Shown piece by piece: positions 33,348 to 45,000 of a stretch of DNA of 64,000 nucleotides (the first letter of the stretch is position 1; each line of letters opens with the position of its first letter). Under the pieces are notes generated by a model. That model was not told the DNA's origin. It made no database searches and saw nothing but the letters and a program-made list of their open reading frames with translations. The stretch lies in the NCBI GenBank assembly GCA_029964075.1, contig CM057142.1, forward strand, positions 33,482,392-33,546,391, written 5' to 3'. Source of the DNA: Patiria pectinifera (lineage: Eukaryota > Echinodermata > Asteroidea > Valvatida > Asterinidae). A program made the translations under genes and the position numbers.

Positions 33348-34160
33348 TTATATATATCAATATAATTTTTTTAATTTTTTTTAAGAGGTCAGACTTTTGG
33401 ATTTATAAGGAATCAGACTCACCGGCTTGTGAGAGAGATATTGACATTTTGGCGCTTCATACCTTTTTGCTCATTTTATACTACCCATACCATCGGCGCT
33501 CCATACATGACACAGTCACATCACACAAAAGACTTGCGACCCCGTTCTAGTTCGATCATGACTGTGCACTGAAATATGCAAGGTAACCGACCGTGAACAG
33601 CCTATTCTTCGGGTTGAATAGCCTGTCACTAAATTTAGCTTTGGAAATTTCCAGAAAAATCTTTCGCAATTCAGTAGGCCTATTTCTGTCTGTTGTGCAA
33701 TTCAGTATTTCAGCGTCATTTCAACATGATATGTCGATCGGTACAGACGTCTACGCCCAACGTGCAGTCACCAGCCAAAAGGTAAATTGTTTTTAACATT
33801 AAAGTCTGGCAATAATGTAGGTTTTCATATTGATTTTGTTCTCTAAAAAAACAACCTATACTACACAATCACTAAAAGTCTAGCCACCCATTAGTGTGTG
33901 TGATGTTTTTGATCAAACATGGAGTGTAAATGCTTTTTTCCACTTGTAATATTTTCAGATTATGACCCCCATCGCAACCTGTGAAAAAGAGGATATGCTG
34001 CTTTATAACTTTGCGTCGGGTTTATCGCACAAGCAAGATTTTTTCAAGTACCGCTAATACCATTTTTTAAGTGTAAAAACCTCGAGATATTTCTTAAAAA
34101 GTAACTTAAAAGTGTACCATTTTGATATATCTCTATGATATAAAAATTGACCAAAACGCT
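33348..34160. other. Non-coding Polinton DNA between POLB start and hairpin array
   Basis: AT-rich. TATATATAAATG lies at the POLB start. The only open frame of note (33593-33796, +) has no family signal. No other feature is seen. Confidence 0.5.
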
Positions 34161-34164
34161 TAGT

Positions 34165-34345
34165 CACTAAATATAATTATGATGTCATAATGCCACTGAG
34201 AGTGGCTCTCGTCTTAATATAACGATGATGTCATAATGCCACTGAGAGTGGCTCTCGTCTTAATATAACGATGATGTCATAATGCCACTGAGAGTGGCTC
34301 TCGTCTTAATATAACGATGATGTCATAATGCCACTGGGAGTGGCT
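34165..34345. repeat. Polinton subterminal array 1, 46 bp unit with hairpin core
   Basis: The unit contains ATAACGATGATGTCATAATG and then the palindromic core GCCACTGAGAGTGGC. Cores start at 34191, 34238, 34284 and 34330, a 46-47 bp step. The last unit passes straight into array 2 through the shared core. Confidence 0.85.
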
Positions 34346-35118
34346 TTTTACTGTATATATTAAGATGTATGAAAAGCCATTTAAATGAGCTAATTTGAAT
34401 GACAACAAAAAAGCCACTCAGAGTGGCTTTTTACTGTATATATTAGGATGTATGAAAAGCTATTTAAATGAGTTAATTTGAATGACAACGAAAAAGCCAC
34501 TCGGAGTGGCTTTTTACTGTATATATTAGGATGTATGAAAAGCTATTTAAATGAGTTAATTTAAATGACAACAAAAAGCCACTCAGAGTGGCTTTTACTG
34601 TATATATTAGGATGTATGAAAAGCTATTTAAATGAGTTAATTTGAATGACAACGAAAAAGCCACCAGAGTGGCTTTTTACTGTATATATTAGGATGTATG
34701 AAAAGCTATTTAAATGAGTTAATTTAAATGACAACAAAAGCCACTCGGAGTGGCTTTTTACTGTATATATTAGGATGTATGAAAAGCTATTTAAATGAGT
34801 TAATTTGAATGACAACAAAAAAGCCACTCGGAGTGGCTTTTTACTGTATATATTAGGATGTATGAAAAGCTATTTAAATGAGTTAATTTGAATGACAACG
34901 AAAAAGCCACTCGGAGTGGCTTTTTACTGTATATATTAAGATGTATGAAAAGCTATTTAAATGAGTTAATTTGAATGACAACGAAAAAGCCACTCGGAGT
35001 GGCTTTTTACTGTATATATTAGGATGTATGAAAAGCTATTTAAATGAGTTAATTTAAATGACAACAAAAAAGCCACTCGGAGTGGCTTTTTACTGTATAT
35101 ATTAGGATGTATGAAAAG
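34330..35118. repeat. Polinton subterminal array 2, ~83 bp unit with hairpin core
   Basis: Nine further cores (GCCACTCGGAGTGGC or close variants, flanked by AAAAA and TTTTT) start at 34413, 34496, 34578, 34660, 34740, 34823, 34906, 34989 and 35072. The spacer holds ACTGTATATATTAGGATG and ATTTAAATGAGTTAATTTGA. Spacing is 80-83 bp. Each core with its A and T runs forms a ~12 bp stem that reads the same on both strands. Confidence 0.9.
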
Positions 35119-35177
35119 CTTTTTTAATAAAAGTTCAAACTTTAATTTGTAAACCTAAAAAAACGTTGTTTGTTTAT

Positions 35178-35417
35178 TTATTTATAAGTGACTGTAGGCT
35201 TGCGCACCAGTCGCTGTGAGCATGTGTTGAGATCTCCAAGAGGGTGACTGTAAATATGAAGAGTCTGGTCTGATTTCGAGACTGAGATATTGAGAGGGGG
35301 AGATATATTTGGGAAGAAAAAAGGGGTGGGGTGGAAGTGGTGGGGAGGGAGGGGGTAGAGGAGGGGGATCATCGGGGTGGGAAAGGGGGTGGGGAGGGGT
35401 AAAGTCTGGTACCTGTC
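35178..35417. repeat. Degenerate internal copy of the Polinton right end
   Basis: G-rich sequence that repeats words of the terminal repeat in the same order: GAGATATATTTGGG, GGGATCAT, then GGGGTAAAGTCTGGTACC (compare 35460-35600). It looks like an older or duplicated terminus just inside the current one. Confidence 0.6.
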
Positions 35418-35674
35418 CCCCACTTATAATATAACAACTCGGAGAGAGAAGAGATATATTTGGGGAGCTAGAGGGGAGATATATTTGGGGAGGGAGACAG
35501 ATATATTGGGAGAGGGATCTATTTGGGGGCGGGGATCATTGGAAAGGGATGGGTACAATGGGAGGGGGGCAGAGACGGGAAGGGGGTAAAGTCTGGTACC
35601 CTGGCTTCTCCCCATTGGCCCTGTACTACCCCCAGACCTATGGCAATGTCTGGAATCCCCCACTAATACCTACT
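35418..35674 (-). repeat. Polinton right terminal inverted repeat
   Basis: It ends ATCCCCCACTAATACCTACT and is the reverse complement of 19025-19279 with scattered changes and small indels. It is followed directly by AAACA. Confidence 0.9.
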
Positions 35675-35679
35675 AAACA
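35675..35679 (+). repeat. Target-site duplication, right copy (AAACA)
   Basis: It is identical to 19020-19024 and abuts the element end. Confidence 0.6.
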
Positions 35680-35785
35680 TGATATGCCACCTCGCTGGTG
35701 AATCCTGTCCAGTATAGAGTCAATCGAAGCGTCATAATGTCGTCACCGTAAACGAGCGCTTCTTTAGCTACTTCAGTTCAGAGCA

Positions 35786-35840
35786 TGAGTCACAGTAGAG
35801 TTAAAAGTGGGATTTCCCCATTTTCCAGTGACCTTTTATA
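35786..35840 (+). promoter_or_regulatory. Putative promoter of the TIR-like/Death gene: AP-1, NF-kB and TATA-like sites
   Basis: TGAGTCA at 35786-35792 is a perfect AP-1 site. GGGATTTCCC at 35809-35818 is a perfect kB site. A TTTTATA box lies at 35834-35840, about 155 bp before the first ATG. The three are within 55 bp, and all lie in the 320 bp between the Polinton end and the start codon. The motifs are seen; promoter activity and control by NF-kB/AP-1 are inferred. Confidence 0.5.
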
Positions 35841-35994
35841 GCGCGCCCTCTATCACTCGGTACGTAAGCTAGCTAGCTGTACGTACGTCATTTATTTCAT
35901 GTTATTCAGACATGTATATCCATCACGTTCAAAACAGTTTACCAATGTCAGTCGTCCTTTAAACACGCCTTTTCCCAACCAAGATTCAATAGTC

Positions 35995-36046
35995 ATGATG
36001 GCTGGGATTGAGAATCATGACAGAGAGCAACCCAGGGTTGAAAAGG
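35995..36046 (+). CDS. TIR-like/Death gene, exon 1 (start)
   Basis: It begins ATGATGGCTGGG and reads MMAGIENHDREQPRVEK, leaving one base before the donor GTGAGT. That base joins exon 2 in phase 1, like every other junction of the gene, which is the main support for this start. Another 5' exon cannot be excluded. Confidence 0.6.
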
Positions 36047-39000
36047 GTGAGTATTTATGTCCAACGCTGTCTAGTTATTTTTTTACTAGGCGGGTAATCG
36101 GGAAAGAATTAGTCGGACCATAGCCCCATAAATGTTGCCAATTTACTGGACTACCTCCGTAAACATAGGCCACACATCCTCCACATACATGTACAAAAAC
36201 GTGTCGCACTTTGCCAAATTTAGATTTTCACATTTAGGCTTAGTTTGTAGGTTTTTTTGCTTTAGAAGCATACTCGCCCTCTTTATAGGCTAATCAGAAA
36301 GTGCTGCCTTTTTCAGATGTCTAATTTTTGTGAAATTTCATGTTGAAATTTTGATACGCAAACGTAACGTGTGCAATTGACACATGATTGAATCTGGAAA
36401 TTTCACGAAAAATAGACATCTGAAAAAGGCAGCACTTTCTGATTAGCCTATAAAGAGGGTGAGTATGCTTCTAATGCAAAAAAACCCTACAAACTAAGCC
36501 TAAATGTCATGAATGTGAAAATCAAAATTTGGCAAAGTGCGACACGTTTTTGTACATGTGGATGTGGATCGCGATTAGCCCCATAAATGTGGCCTATTTA
36601 CTGGACTGCCTCCGTAAACATAGGCCACACACCGACCATGTACAAAAACGTGTCGACGGAGCCAAATTTTGATTTTCACATTTAGGCTTACTTTGTAGGT
36701 TTTTTTTGCTTTCGAAGCATTCTCACCCTCTATATAGGCTAATCAGAAAGTGCTGCCTTTTTCAGATGTCTAATTTTTGTGAAATTTCATGTTGAAATTT
36801 TGATACGAAAACGTGTAAAAATGAATCTGGAAATTTCACGAAAAATGGACATCTGAAAAAGGCAGCACTTTCTGATTAGCCTATATAGAGGGTGAGAATG
36901 CTTCTAAAGCAAAAAAAACCTACAAAGTAAGCCTAAATGTGAAAATCAAAATTTGGCTCCGTCGACACGTTTTTGTACATGGTCGGTGTGTGGCCTATGT
37001 TTACGGAGGCAGTCCAGTAAATAGGCCACATTTTGGGGCTAGATCGCGATAAGCATTAGAGCTGGAGTTATTCAAGATAATATCTGGCCATCACTTGACG
37101 CCTTGTGCACAAACCCTATGAGTATGAGGCTGGTCTGAAAATTCTAAGTGTTTTCTCAGTAAATGTGATGCGATCAAGCTAAATGAGTCGTTTGTCAGGA
37201 ACTTTTATTTGGAGATTCAGGCCAAAATAGGGCCACTTCAATCTTCATCACATCGCTTCATCACATCTCCTGGTGGGGAAAAATCGGATACCCGATCACC
37301 ACTTACCTGCCGCCAAACAAATAAATTTTCACCTCACCTTGTGATTTCAACCAAGAGGAATCCAGGAAACAGCGGACATGCGAAAAGAAATTAGTAAAAA
37401 TGTGTTTTTAGAGCACATTTTGCATGCACATGTAGTGCAGATCTGAGTTGAAGCAGCCGGTCAAAACTGATTGAAGTGTCTGGAACAGCGGTACGTTATA
37501 CGCATGACATCGATAACCATGACGTCGCATGAGCCGGCCAATGATAGTGCAATACGTCATTATGAATATTTATTTTCTCATGAATATTTAGTTTATTTCA
37601 ATGGATACTTCAAATACGTCCAAAGATTGATCATTGCAACAGCGATCGTGCGCGGCCTAGCGGTTAAGAGTCTCGTGTATCAAGCCAGCGTCCGAGGTTC
37701 GAATCTCAATGAAGTAAGTGACTGATTGATAAATAGAAATTAAGGAAAGGAGAGGGTGAGAGTAGAGGAGGGAAAGTGGAGGGAATAACCATAACAGATG
37801 TAACTTTTGGCGCTAGAAAATTAATTGAAAAAAGTGGTGATCGGGTATGGATTTTTTTCCTTAAACTTGACTTTTTAGGGCATATTGTCACTTTTTGATG
37901 GCTGATAGGTCACTGAAGGGAATAATTAATGATGGCCAGATATGGGAATCATTCCAAGATGGCTTCAAATAAAAATCTACCTCTTTTGAATTGGTCTCCA
38001 CAATACTTTTTTTTCCGACAAAGTGCATTTTGAAAAGGAAAATGTAAGCTTCTTGATACACAAGGTCTTTTCCATAAAAACTCTAAAAAAGAAATTTTGG
38101 CCAGATTTCTGACTCGCACTGTGACATGTTTGGACGATTCGAAGAAAATCACAGGGAGCCGCGAATTGAAGATTGATTTTCTCGTCGGCACATCACTCAC
38201 TCTGGCCATGTGATTTCGAATATTTTTTTCCTACTCGAATATTTTTTTTCTACTCTTTTTCCAACTTTCACTCAGGAGGCAACACACTGAGTATACAGTG
38301 TTTGTATGTCGGTGAAGGGCAAAACCTAGTTTGATAAACACACCCCGATGCAATTTTCATCTTATGAACTATAATTGTTGATTATTTCTTCAAAAACATG
38401 AAATCCCATGAAATATAGTTATATAACCGACATACATGTACAGATCCTTGTCATTTGATTGGTGGAACTCACATCATGTGACATTCATTATTACTCCCAT
38501 TCAAGCCGGGGCTCAAAAAGTCCCATTCGCCCATGGGGAGTGGGAAATACCATTGAACAGTTAGGATTGGTGCTCGTTCCATGACTAGTATTTGTGTGCA
38601 AATGCATGCTGGTGTGCGCGTTCAGCATTGCGCGTAGCGCGTATTGTTCCAAAAAGCCAGTGCTACAGAGTTGGGTTCAAACATTTTTGCGAAGGGGTGG
38701 TTTAGTAGAGAGAAACACATTTTCCACCAATTTTGTATTGAAATAAAAGATCAAGTATATCAAATGACAAGGATTTATGTGTCAGTTATATAAAACAAAT
38801 ATTGAGTGGCTTTAAATTGTGAAATGGGAGGAATATTATCGCTCGGTAAAATCTGGACTTTTCCAGTTCACTCCGTTCCTCCCATTTTACTCTGAGCCAC
38901 TCAATATTTGTATTATACTATGAGCTTTCAAAAAGGGCAAATAATTGCATCCAGAATCTCACTTTCTCACTCAAAAAGCGCTCTCTCAAAAAAAAAAATC

Positions 39001-42000
39001 AAAAACAGCCCTTTCTGATTCATATGTGTCTGTAACATTTGGTAATATTGGTTATTAAGGTAGCACACTAAAAATCTCTTGAGAAATCAGAATTTCTGTA
39101 TAAACCACATCATAATATTTCTTATCTGCTGGTATTTCTTCCCTTCAGTTGCCATAGTCCATGCAGGAGAAGATCTGGACAAGACTATACGACCCCTGGC
39201 ATCCATCTTAGAACAGCGCCTCAAACTGGGTGAACAAGCAGATTACAAGAGGAATTTCAGACCAGGTAATCAAAGCAATCGTTCTTCTCTTTGTCATCAG
39301 TATTAAGATGTGTAGATCAGACATGAAGGCTAGTACGCTGTATTAACTGAAACTCTTGCATTTTTTTAATGTAATATTAACTCTAACTCCCTAGGCCTTT
39401 TTGCTAGGATGTAGCCTCAATCCTGCAAAATCTTCCAATTGGCCTCATGGAAAAATAGCATGTAACCTCAATCCTGCAAATTCCTCCATTATTTCTTGAA
39501 TATGGTCTATGGAGGGGTGACCACTGCCTGAATCCTGCAAAATCCTCCAGCAGTGACTTTCAGTATGTTGAGGCAGAGCCAGTGACATCCTGGAGCAGTA
39601 CGGAGGATTTCAAGCATAATCTAGGCCTATATTTATGCATGGCTGAGCAAAAACAACACAAGGTCCGGCCCAAGACCTTGACAAATGCATCCTACAAAAT
39701 CAGTCACACACTTTTGATATGTAACCTTAATCCTGCAAATTCCTCCACTTTGGCAAAGAGGATTTTGAAGGTGTTATGGAAACCTGAATTACTGAAGTTG
39801 TGACTGGAACAGGACCCTCTTTATCACTTCACTAAATATGAATTTTATTCAAATATTGATATAAAGGTTAAAGAGCAGTAGCAAAGTTAGTAGCAAATGT
39901 TTTTTTTTTTTTTTCAATTTCTTTTCTTTTTAAAATAGGGACAGATGTTGCTGAATATGTACGAAAGGCAATGCTTGAAGATTATCCAGATGAACACACA
40001 CGACTGGTCGTAGTCCTCAGTGAAATTTTTGTCACAAAGTGCGCAACCAACCAGTCAGCTTTTCAGGAAATAAAGAGTGAGTAGAAGTAGAAGACTCATT
40101 GGGGACAGCAGGCTCCATGACTCAGTCCTAATTTGCCTAATAATAAAAACTTCTCCATAGCGCAGTGACGGCCCGCCCATACATATACATTTGTACACAC
40201 ACACACAATTGTTCCGTAGTTGTGCAGACAAAAGACAAGTTGTCCCATGGTACTACGGGGACCGAAGACGCTGTGGGGACAGCAGAAAGTCCACATAACT
40301 CGGTCCTATTTTTACCTAACAGTAAAAAGCCTGCTCATGCATGTACATGAACATGTGTGTACATACATGTACATGTACATGTGTGAGTGCTCTCAGTATG
40401 AATTAGTGCGGAAATTTGACACTCTACATCAGCTATAAATTGACTGTGCTTGTTCATTTTGCCCGATCAGTATTTGTGTCTAATTTTGCCTCAGTAATTG
40501 TTTTTTTTGGTATTTTGGCAGGCCAGCTGTCATCACGACCCAGCACCAATTCAAAGTTTGCCGTGGTTTGTCCGTGCAATGTGCCGGCACAGTTGACCGG
40601 TGTACGATGCATCAACTTGGGCATCTTCATCAAGGATATCGAGGGCGGAAATCTGGCGGAGGCCATCTACAGAGAGTGGTTTGGTGAGTTGGGAGCATTG
40701 GTGTACAAAACAAAGTCCTGTCACAAGTTTCTGAGGTTAAAGGGAAAATACAACATTTGCAAACATCAAAAAATAAAACTACCAAATCATTTTGAAATAC
40801 CTTGCTGGACTGTTAGTGAATGACAGTGTAAAGCATCCTGTAAAATCATGGCACCTGGTATACTGTCATTTTCAAGAAAAGTGATATTTTTGTATCAATT
40901 TCCAACGCTGATCGGCCGATCAGCGTTGGAAAAAAAACTGGCTTTTTTTCAAATACTGGCCCCAGTTGACCTTCGCACTTGTTTGCAATCGATTACACAC
41001 CTATGAACGGGTACAAGCCAGCTAGACTGGTTCCCTGACCTTACGATTCCCCAATATATGTAAACTGCTCTGTTTCTTCTTAAATGGAGTCAGGGAACCA
41101 GACTACAGGAAAATGATTGTTTTTCTTGGTTTTTACAGCATTTCCGAGCCCAAAACCTCATAAAAGTCAGTGTAACTATATTTGCTATATATTTCCAACC
41201 CCCCCATTCCATCAATTTCTGAAAATTACAGCAAAAGCAAATGATGTATATTCCCTTTAAGACTTTGTTAACCCTTGACCAGGCTGATGCAGATGCAGTG
41301 TTGTTAACACATGACAGCTCTCTCATGGCTCTGCTTACCGTTAGCCAAAAATCCCTGCTTACAGTAAGCGGAAGAATCTTGTGCTTGTGGGTAGCGTATT
41401 TCTGGGGTTAGCAAGGCTTATGCGCATGCATACACCCCATACATGTAACTAAGGATTTTTGTCACAAGGTTAGCAGAGAATTTTTTTGCTAGCTCTGTTA
41501 ACACAGAATGGTGAACATAATTGTGGAATTCGGTGGTAAGCAGTGCCATCAAATGGGTCCTGAGGCAAATTGTGGGGCCCTGCTTAGCACACGATTCCCC
41601 GCTTACAGAACCTCCGTCTATGTCATGGAGACTGCAAGGAGTAAGCACAGCAAAAGGCATGCTTAGCTCAGAGGAAAATATTGCTAAAGTTGGTGGCGTA
41701 ATAATAGAAAACTCCATGTGCCACAACTGTTAGTGCATCCTCGCCATAAAATAGTGCTTAAGGTTAGCGCAAGTGTCTACTACAGTTAGTACAGCTCTTC
41801 TGCTTACCGTGATGTTGCTCAATATAACTGGGCCCACTGGTGTACAAATTCATGGGTATAAACACCTTGGTGGATAATGCCAGGGGTACTTTGGCACTAC
41901 TCCAAGCAGGTGAGGCTTCGCCTCGTATCTTTTAATTCCACTGTCATTGTAATAACACTGCTGTATTGCACCGACGTTATTAATGCTATTACTATTACTT

Positions 42001-45000
42001 CCAATGGTGTTGTTATCTTGGCAGGCCCCCAGGCCACCCTGGCATCCCAGGCACAGCTGAGCATGCAGAACCTGCCACTAACTTCTCATGCTGCTGAAGA
42101 ATTCACTCTGGACAAAGGTAAGGTTACATGTATTATTGTGCAGAATTCTTCCCCCATTTTCCCCCAATCCGGTCGAAACTTCAGTGAATCACATTCCATC
42201 GTCCCCGCCTAAAGTGATTGTGAATCCCCGTTTATTGTAGAAGTAGGTGGCATAAAGAGGGCTCTCTCACCCACGTGACCCAGCCTATACCTGGCTACCA
42301 GACAGTCGGCATTTCCATTGCAGTAGGCAAGGATTATATAGCGCACCATGCAGTAGGCAATAATAACAGGTTCTTATATAGCACTTTTTTAACTAAGATC
42401 AAAGCGCTTTACATTATTATTATTATCCCTAATCATTGGGCCAATTAAACATTCCATATACCATCTCAGCTCCCTGGGGAGTATACAGCTCGATGCTGCC
42501 TGTTAGGCGCAAGGAAGCTAATTCAATCACAATAATCATCACTGCCCTCATAGGTACCCATTTACTCCTGGGTGGAGAGAAGCAATGAGTGACAAAGTGC
42601 CTTGCTCAAGGGCACACGCACCATGACCCCGCCAGGACTTGAACCCACGACCTGCAGCTTTACCCACAGACCACGAATCAGTGCCCTTAACCACGAGGCC
42701 ACAGCACTCCACTTCAACGCTGTGATGGATGGCAAAAGACTGTGAGAAAAACACAGCGTTGGGTTGAAACAGTTATGACAACAGTACAAGTTTTTAATTT
42801 TCTGGATTCTTTTTTTTTTCTTTGTATTTTCTAGTGAAGATAATCCATGCAATGACCAGACCAGAGCATCGACAGAGGTACTGGGGAAAAATCGGCTCTG
42901 CGATTGAGTACGTTGCCAATCCTGAAAACACAACTCAAGCAAGACTGCACTTCAGTAAGCTTACCAGTCTCCTTGCTGTTTGAACCCTAATTCCCTAGGC
43001 ATTTTTGCTAGGATGAAACCTCAGTCCTGCAAAATGCTCCATCTGCCTCCCTGTAAAAATAGCATACAGCCTCAATCCACCAGAATCCTCCCGTATTTCT
43101 TGTACATAATGAAAGGTTTGCAGAAACACCATGTGCGAATAATTTCTCAACTAAGAGAATGGTTCCGAAAAGAACCAGAGGTATAAACTCGACGTTCCGG
43201 TCAGTATGCTCTGACCGTCTTCAGGAGAGTGAAGATGTATGTGGTCTTTAGAGGTGACCACTGCCTCAATCCTTCAAAATCCTCCAGCAAGCACTGTCAA
43301 TATGTGGAGGCAGAGCCAGTGACAACCTTGTAATTTCAAGTAATAATATAGGCCTAAATTTATGCACAGCTGAGCATAAACAACACAAGGTCCAGCCTAA
43401 GACCTTGACACAAGTGCATCCTCCGAAATCAGCCACACACTTTTGTCATATAGCCTCAATCCTACAAAGTCCTCCATTTGTGCAATAAGGATTTTGGAAG
43501 GTTAGGGTAAAATGCTGTGTTGTAATTGAAACCTGTAATATCTACATGTTACACATGTATTAAAATATAGAACATTCTGTTTCCCGTCAGTCAATCAATC
43601 AATTTAACACAACTCAATCTAAAAGGTTGTCAGTAGTGGAAATTGAATCAATGCAACAAATGACTCTGAAACAATGAGGAATACATATGGTATGAAACTT
43701 TTGAAAAACTTGTGCTGAGATATTTCCAAGACTCGGACCTGAAAAAATAGTAGTGCCACAAAAAATACAGGTCCCTTTATGTTACGTCATCAGTAAAATC
43801 AACATAGTTGCCTGTCGTTAGGTCCAGAGTCATGTGCAAACTCATTGTGTTTGTGTCTGAAGGGACAGGCAATCTATTGGTAGTAATATTTTTTTTTGGG
43901 GGGGGGAAGGGGATGGTATTTTAAAATTGATTGCACAATGATATTTTTTTTAACCCCAGTTTTTTTTTACATAGGTTTGTTATTGAGAGCTTTATTAATA
44001 TTTTGACATTGTGAAGTTACTACAGAATTGTGTTTTACATCTTTGTTTATTTGGCATTAAAAATTGAAGGGGAAAACAATCAAGTGAAAATAGATATAAA
44101 TATGTGTACATTTAATTCAAGATCTTTCATCTCTGTGGTATTTTAGGGCAAAGCAGTGTGGCACAGACAGTACTTGGGGACGTGGAAGGCTTCAGGAGGT
44201 GTGCTGAAATAAAGAAGATCAACGCTGTGGTGATATGGTGCTCTAACATGCTTGCCTCCCTCAATCAAGATCCAGCAGCTAAGGCAAAGGTCATCGGTGA
44301 GTTCATCTGAAAGTTAACAGGGAGATATGTCAAACGTTTGCTTTTGTTTCTCTCCAGAGTTGAAATCAAGTCACGGCAATCCTCACAATTCAGTAAAATA
44401 TGATCAGTCAAATCACAAGTTATTCAAATAAACTGCAACAAAGTCAATTCGTTTGCCAGTGTTCTTTCCCTGTTACCTGTGCGACTTGCCTTGTGACCTG
44501 CCTTGTGACCTGCCTTGTGACCTGCCTTGTGACCTGCCTTGTGACCTAACTTGTGACTTGAATTGTGACCAGACTTTTGACCTGACATTTGACCTGACTT
44601 GTTTACCTGCCTTGTGACCCGCCTTATGACCTGAGATGTGACCTGCCTTGCAACCTGCCTTGTGACCTAACTGGTGACTTGACTTGTGACCAGACTTGTG
44701 ACCACACTTGTGACCTGCCTTGCGACCTGCCATGTGGCCTGACTTGCGACTGGACTTGTGACCTGCCTTGTGATCTGCCTTGTGACCTGCCTTGTGACCT
44801 GCCTTATGACCTGACATTTGACCTGACTTGTTACCTGCCTTGTGACCTAACTGGTGACTTGACTTGTGACCAGACTTGTGACCTGCCTTGCAACCTACCA
44901 TGTGGCCTGACTTGCGACCTGACTTGTGACCTGCCATGTGGCCTGACTTGCGACCTGCCTTGTGATCTGCCTCATGACCTGAGATGTGACCTGCCTTGCA

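Larger units (their letters stand above)
19025..35674. mobile_element. Polinton/Maverick-type virus-like DNA transposon, 16.65 kb
   Basis: It is bounded by ~255 bp terminal inverted repeats starting AGTAGG and flanked by AAACA. It encodes the hallmark set: family B DNA polymerase, retroviral-type integrase, A32/FtsK-type packaging ATPase and a probable capsid protein. It also carries a TFIIB-like gene and eight uncharacterised proteins. Genes are compact, intronless and often 20-40 bp apart, unlike the host genes around it. Four genes have frame breaks, so the copy is probably not autonomous as assembled. The outermost ~80 bp of the two ends differ at only one position, which suggests fairly recent insertion or ongoing end homogenisation. 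Confidence 0.92.
36047..39148. other. Intron 1 of the TIR-like/Death gene
   Basis: It contains the double fold-back element at 36121-37041, a tRNA-like segment near 37645-37715 and a repeat with a variable hairpin at 38580-38920. The remainder shows no gene. Confidence 0.55.

Noticed and set aside
34473-34827. Short repeated open frames in the Polinton hairpin array
   Set aside because: They repeat because the ~83 bp DNA unit repeats. There is no start context or protein signal.
34165-35118. CRISPR-like array (regular repeats with spacers)
   Set aside because: Repeat and spacer are both conserved from unit to unit, there are no unique spacers and no cas genes, and the setting is an animal genome.
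37645-37715. tRNA gene
   Set aside because: A- and B-box-like words are present, but no paired acceptor stem or clear anticodon arm. It is best read as a SINE head, as are the similar segments at 42630-42712 and 45776-45850.
42562-42942. 126-codon minus-strand frame
   Set aside because: It covers a SINE body and the antisense of exon 6, so it is a shadow.
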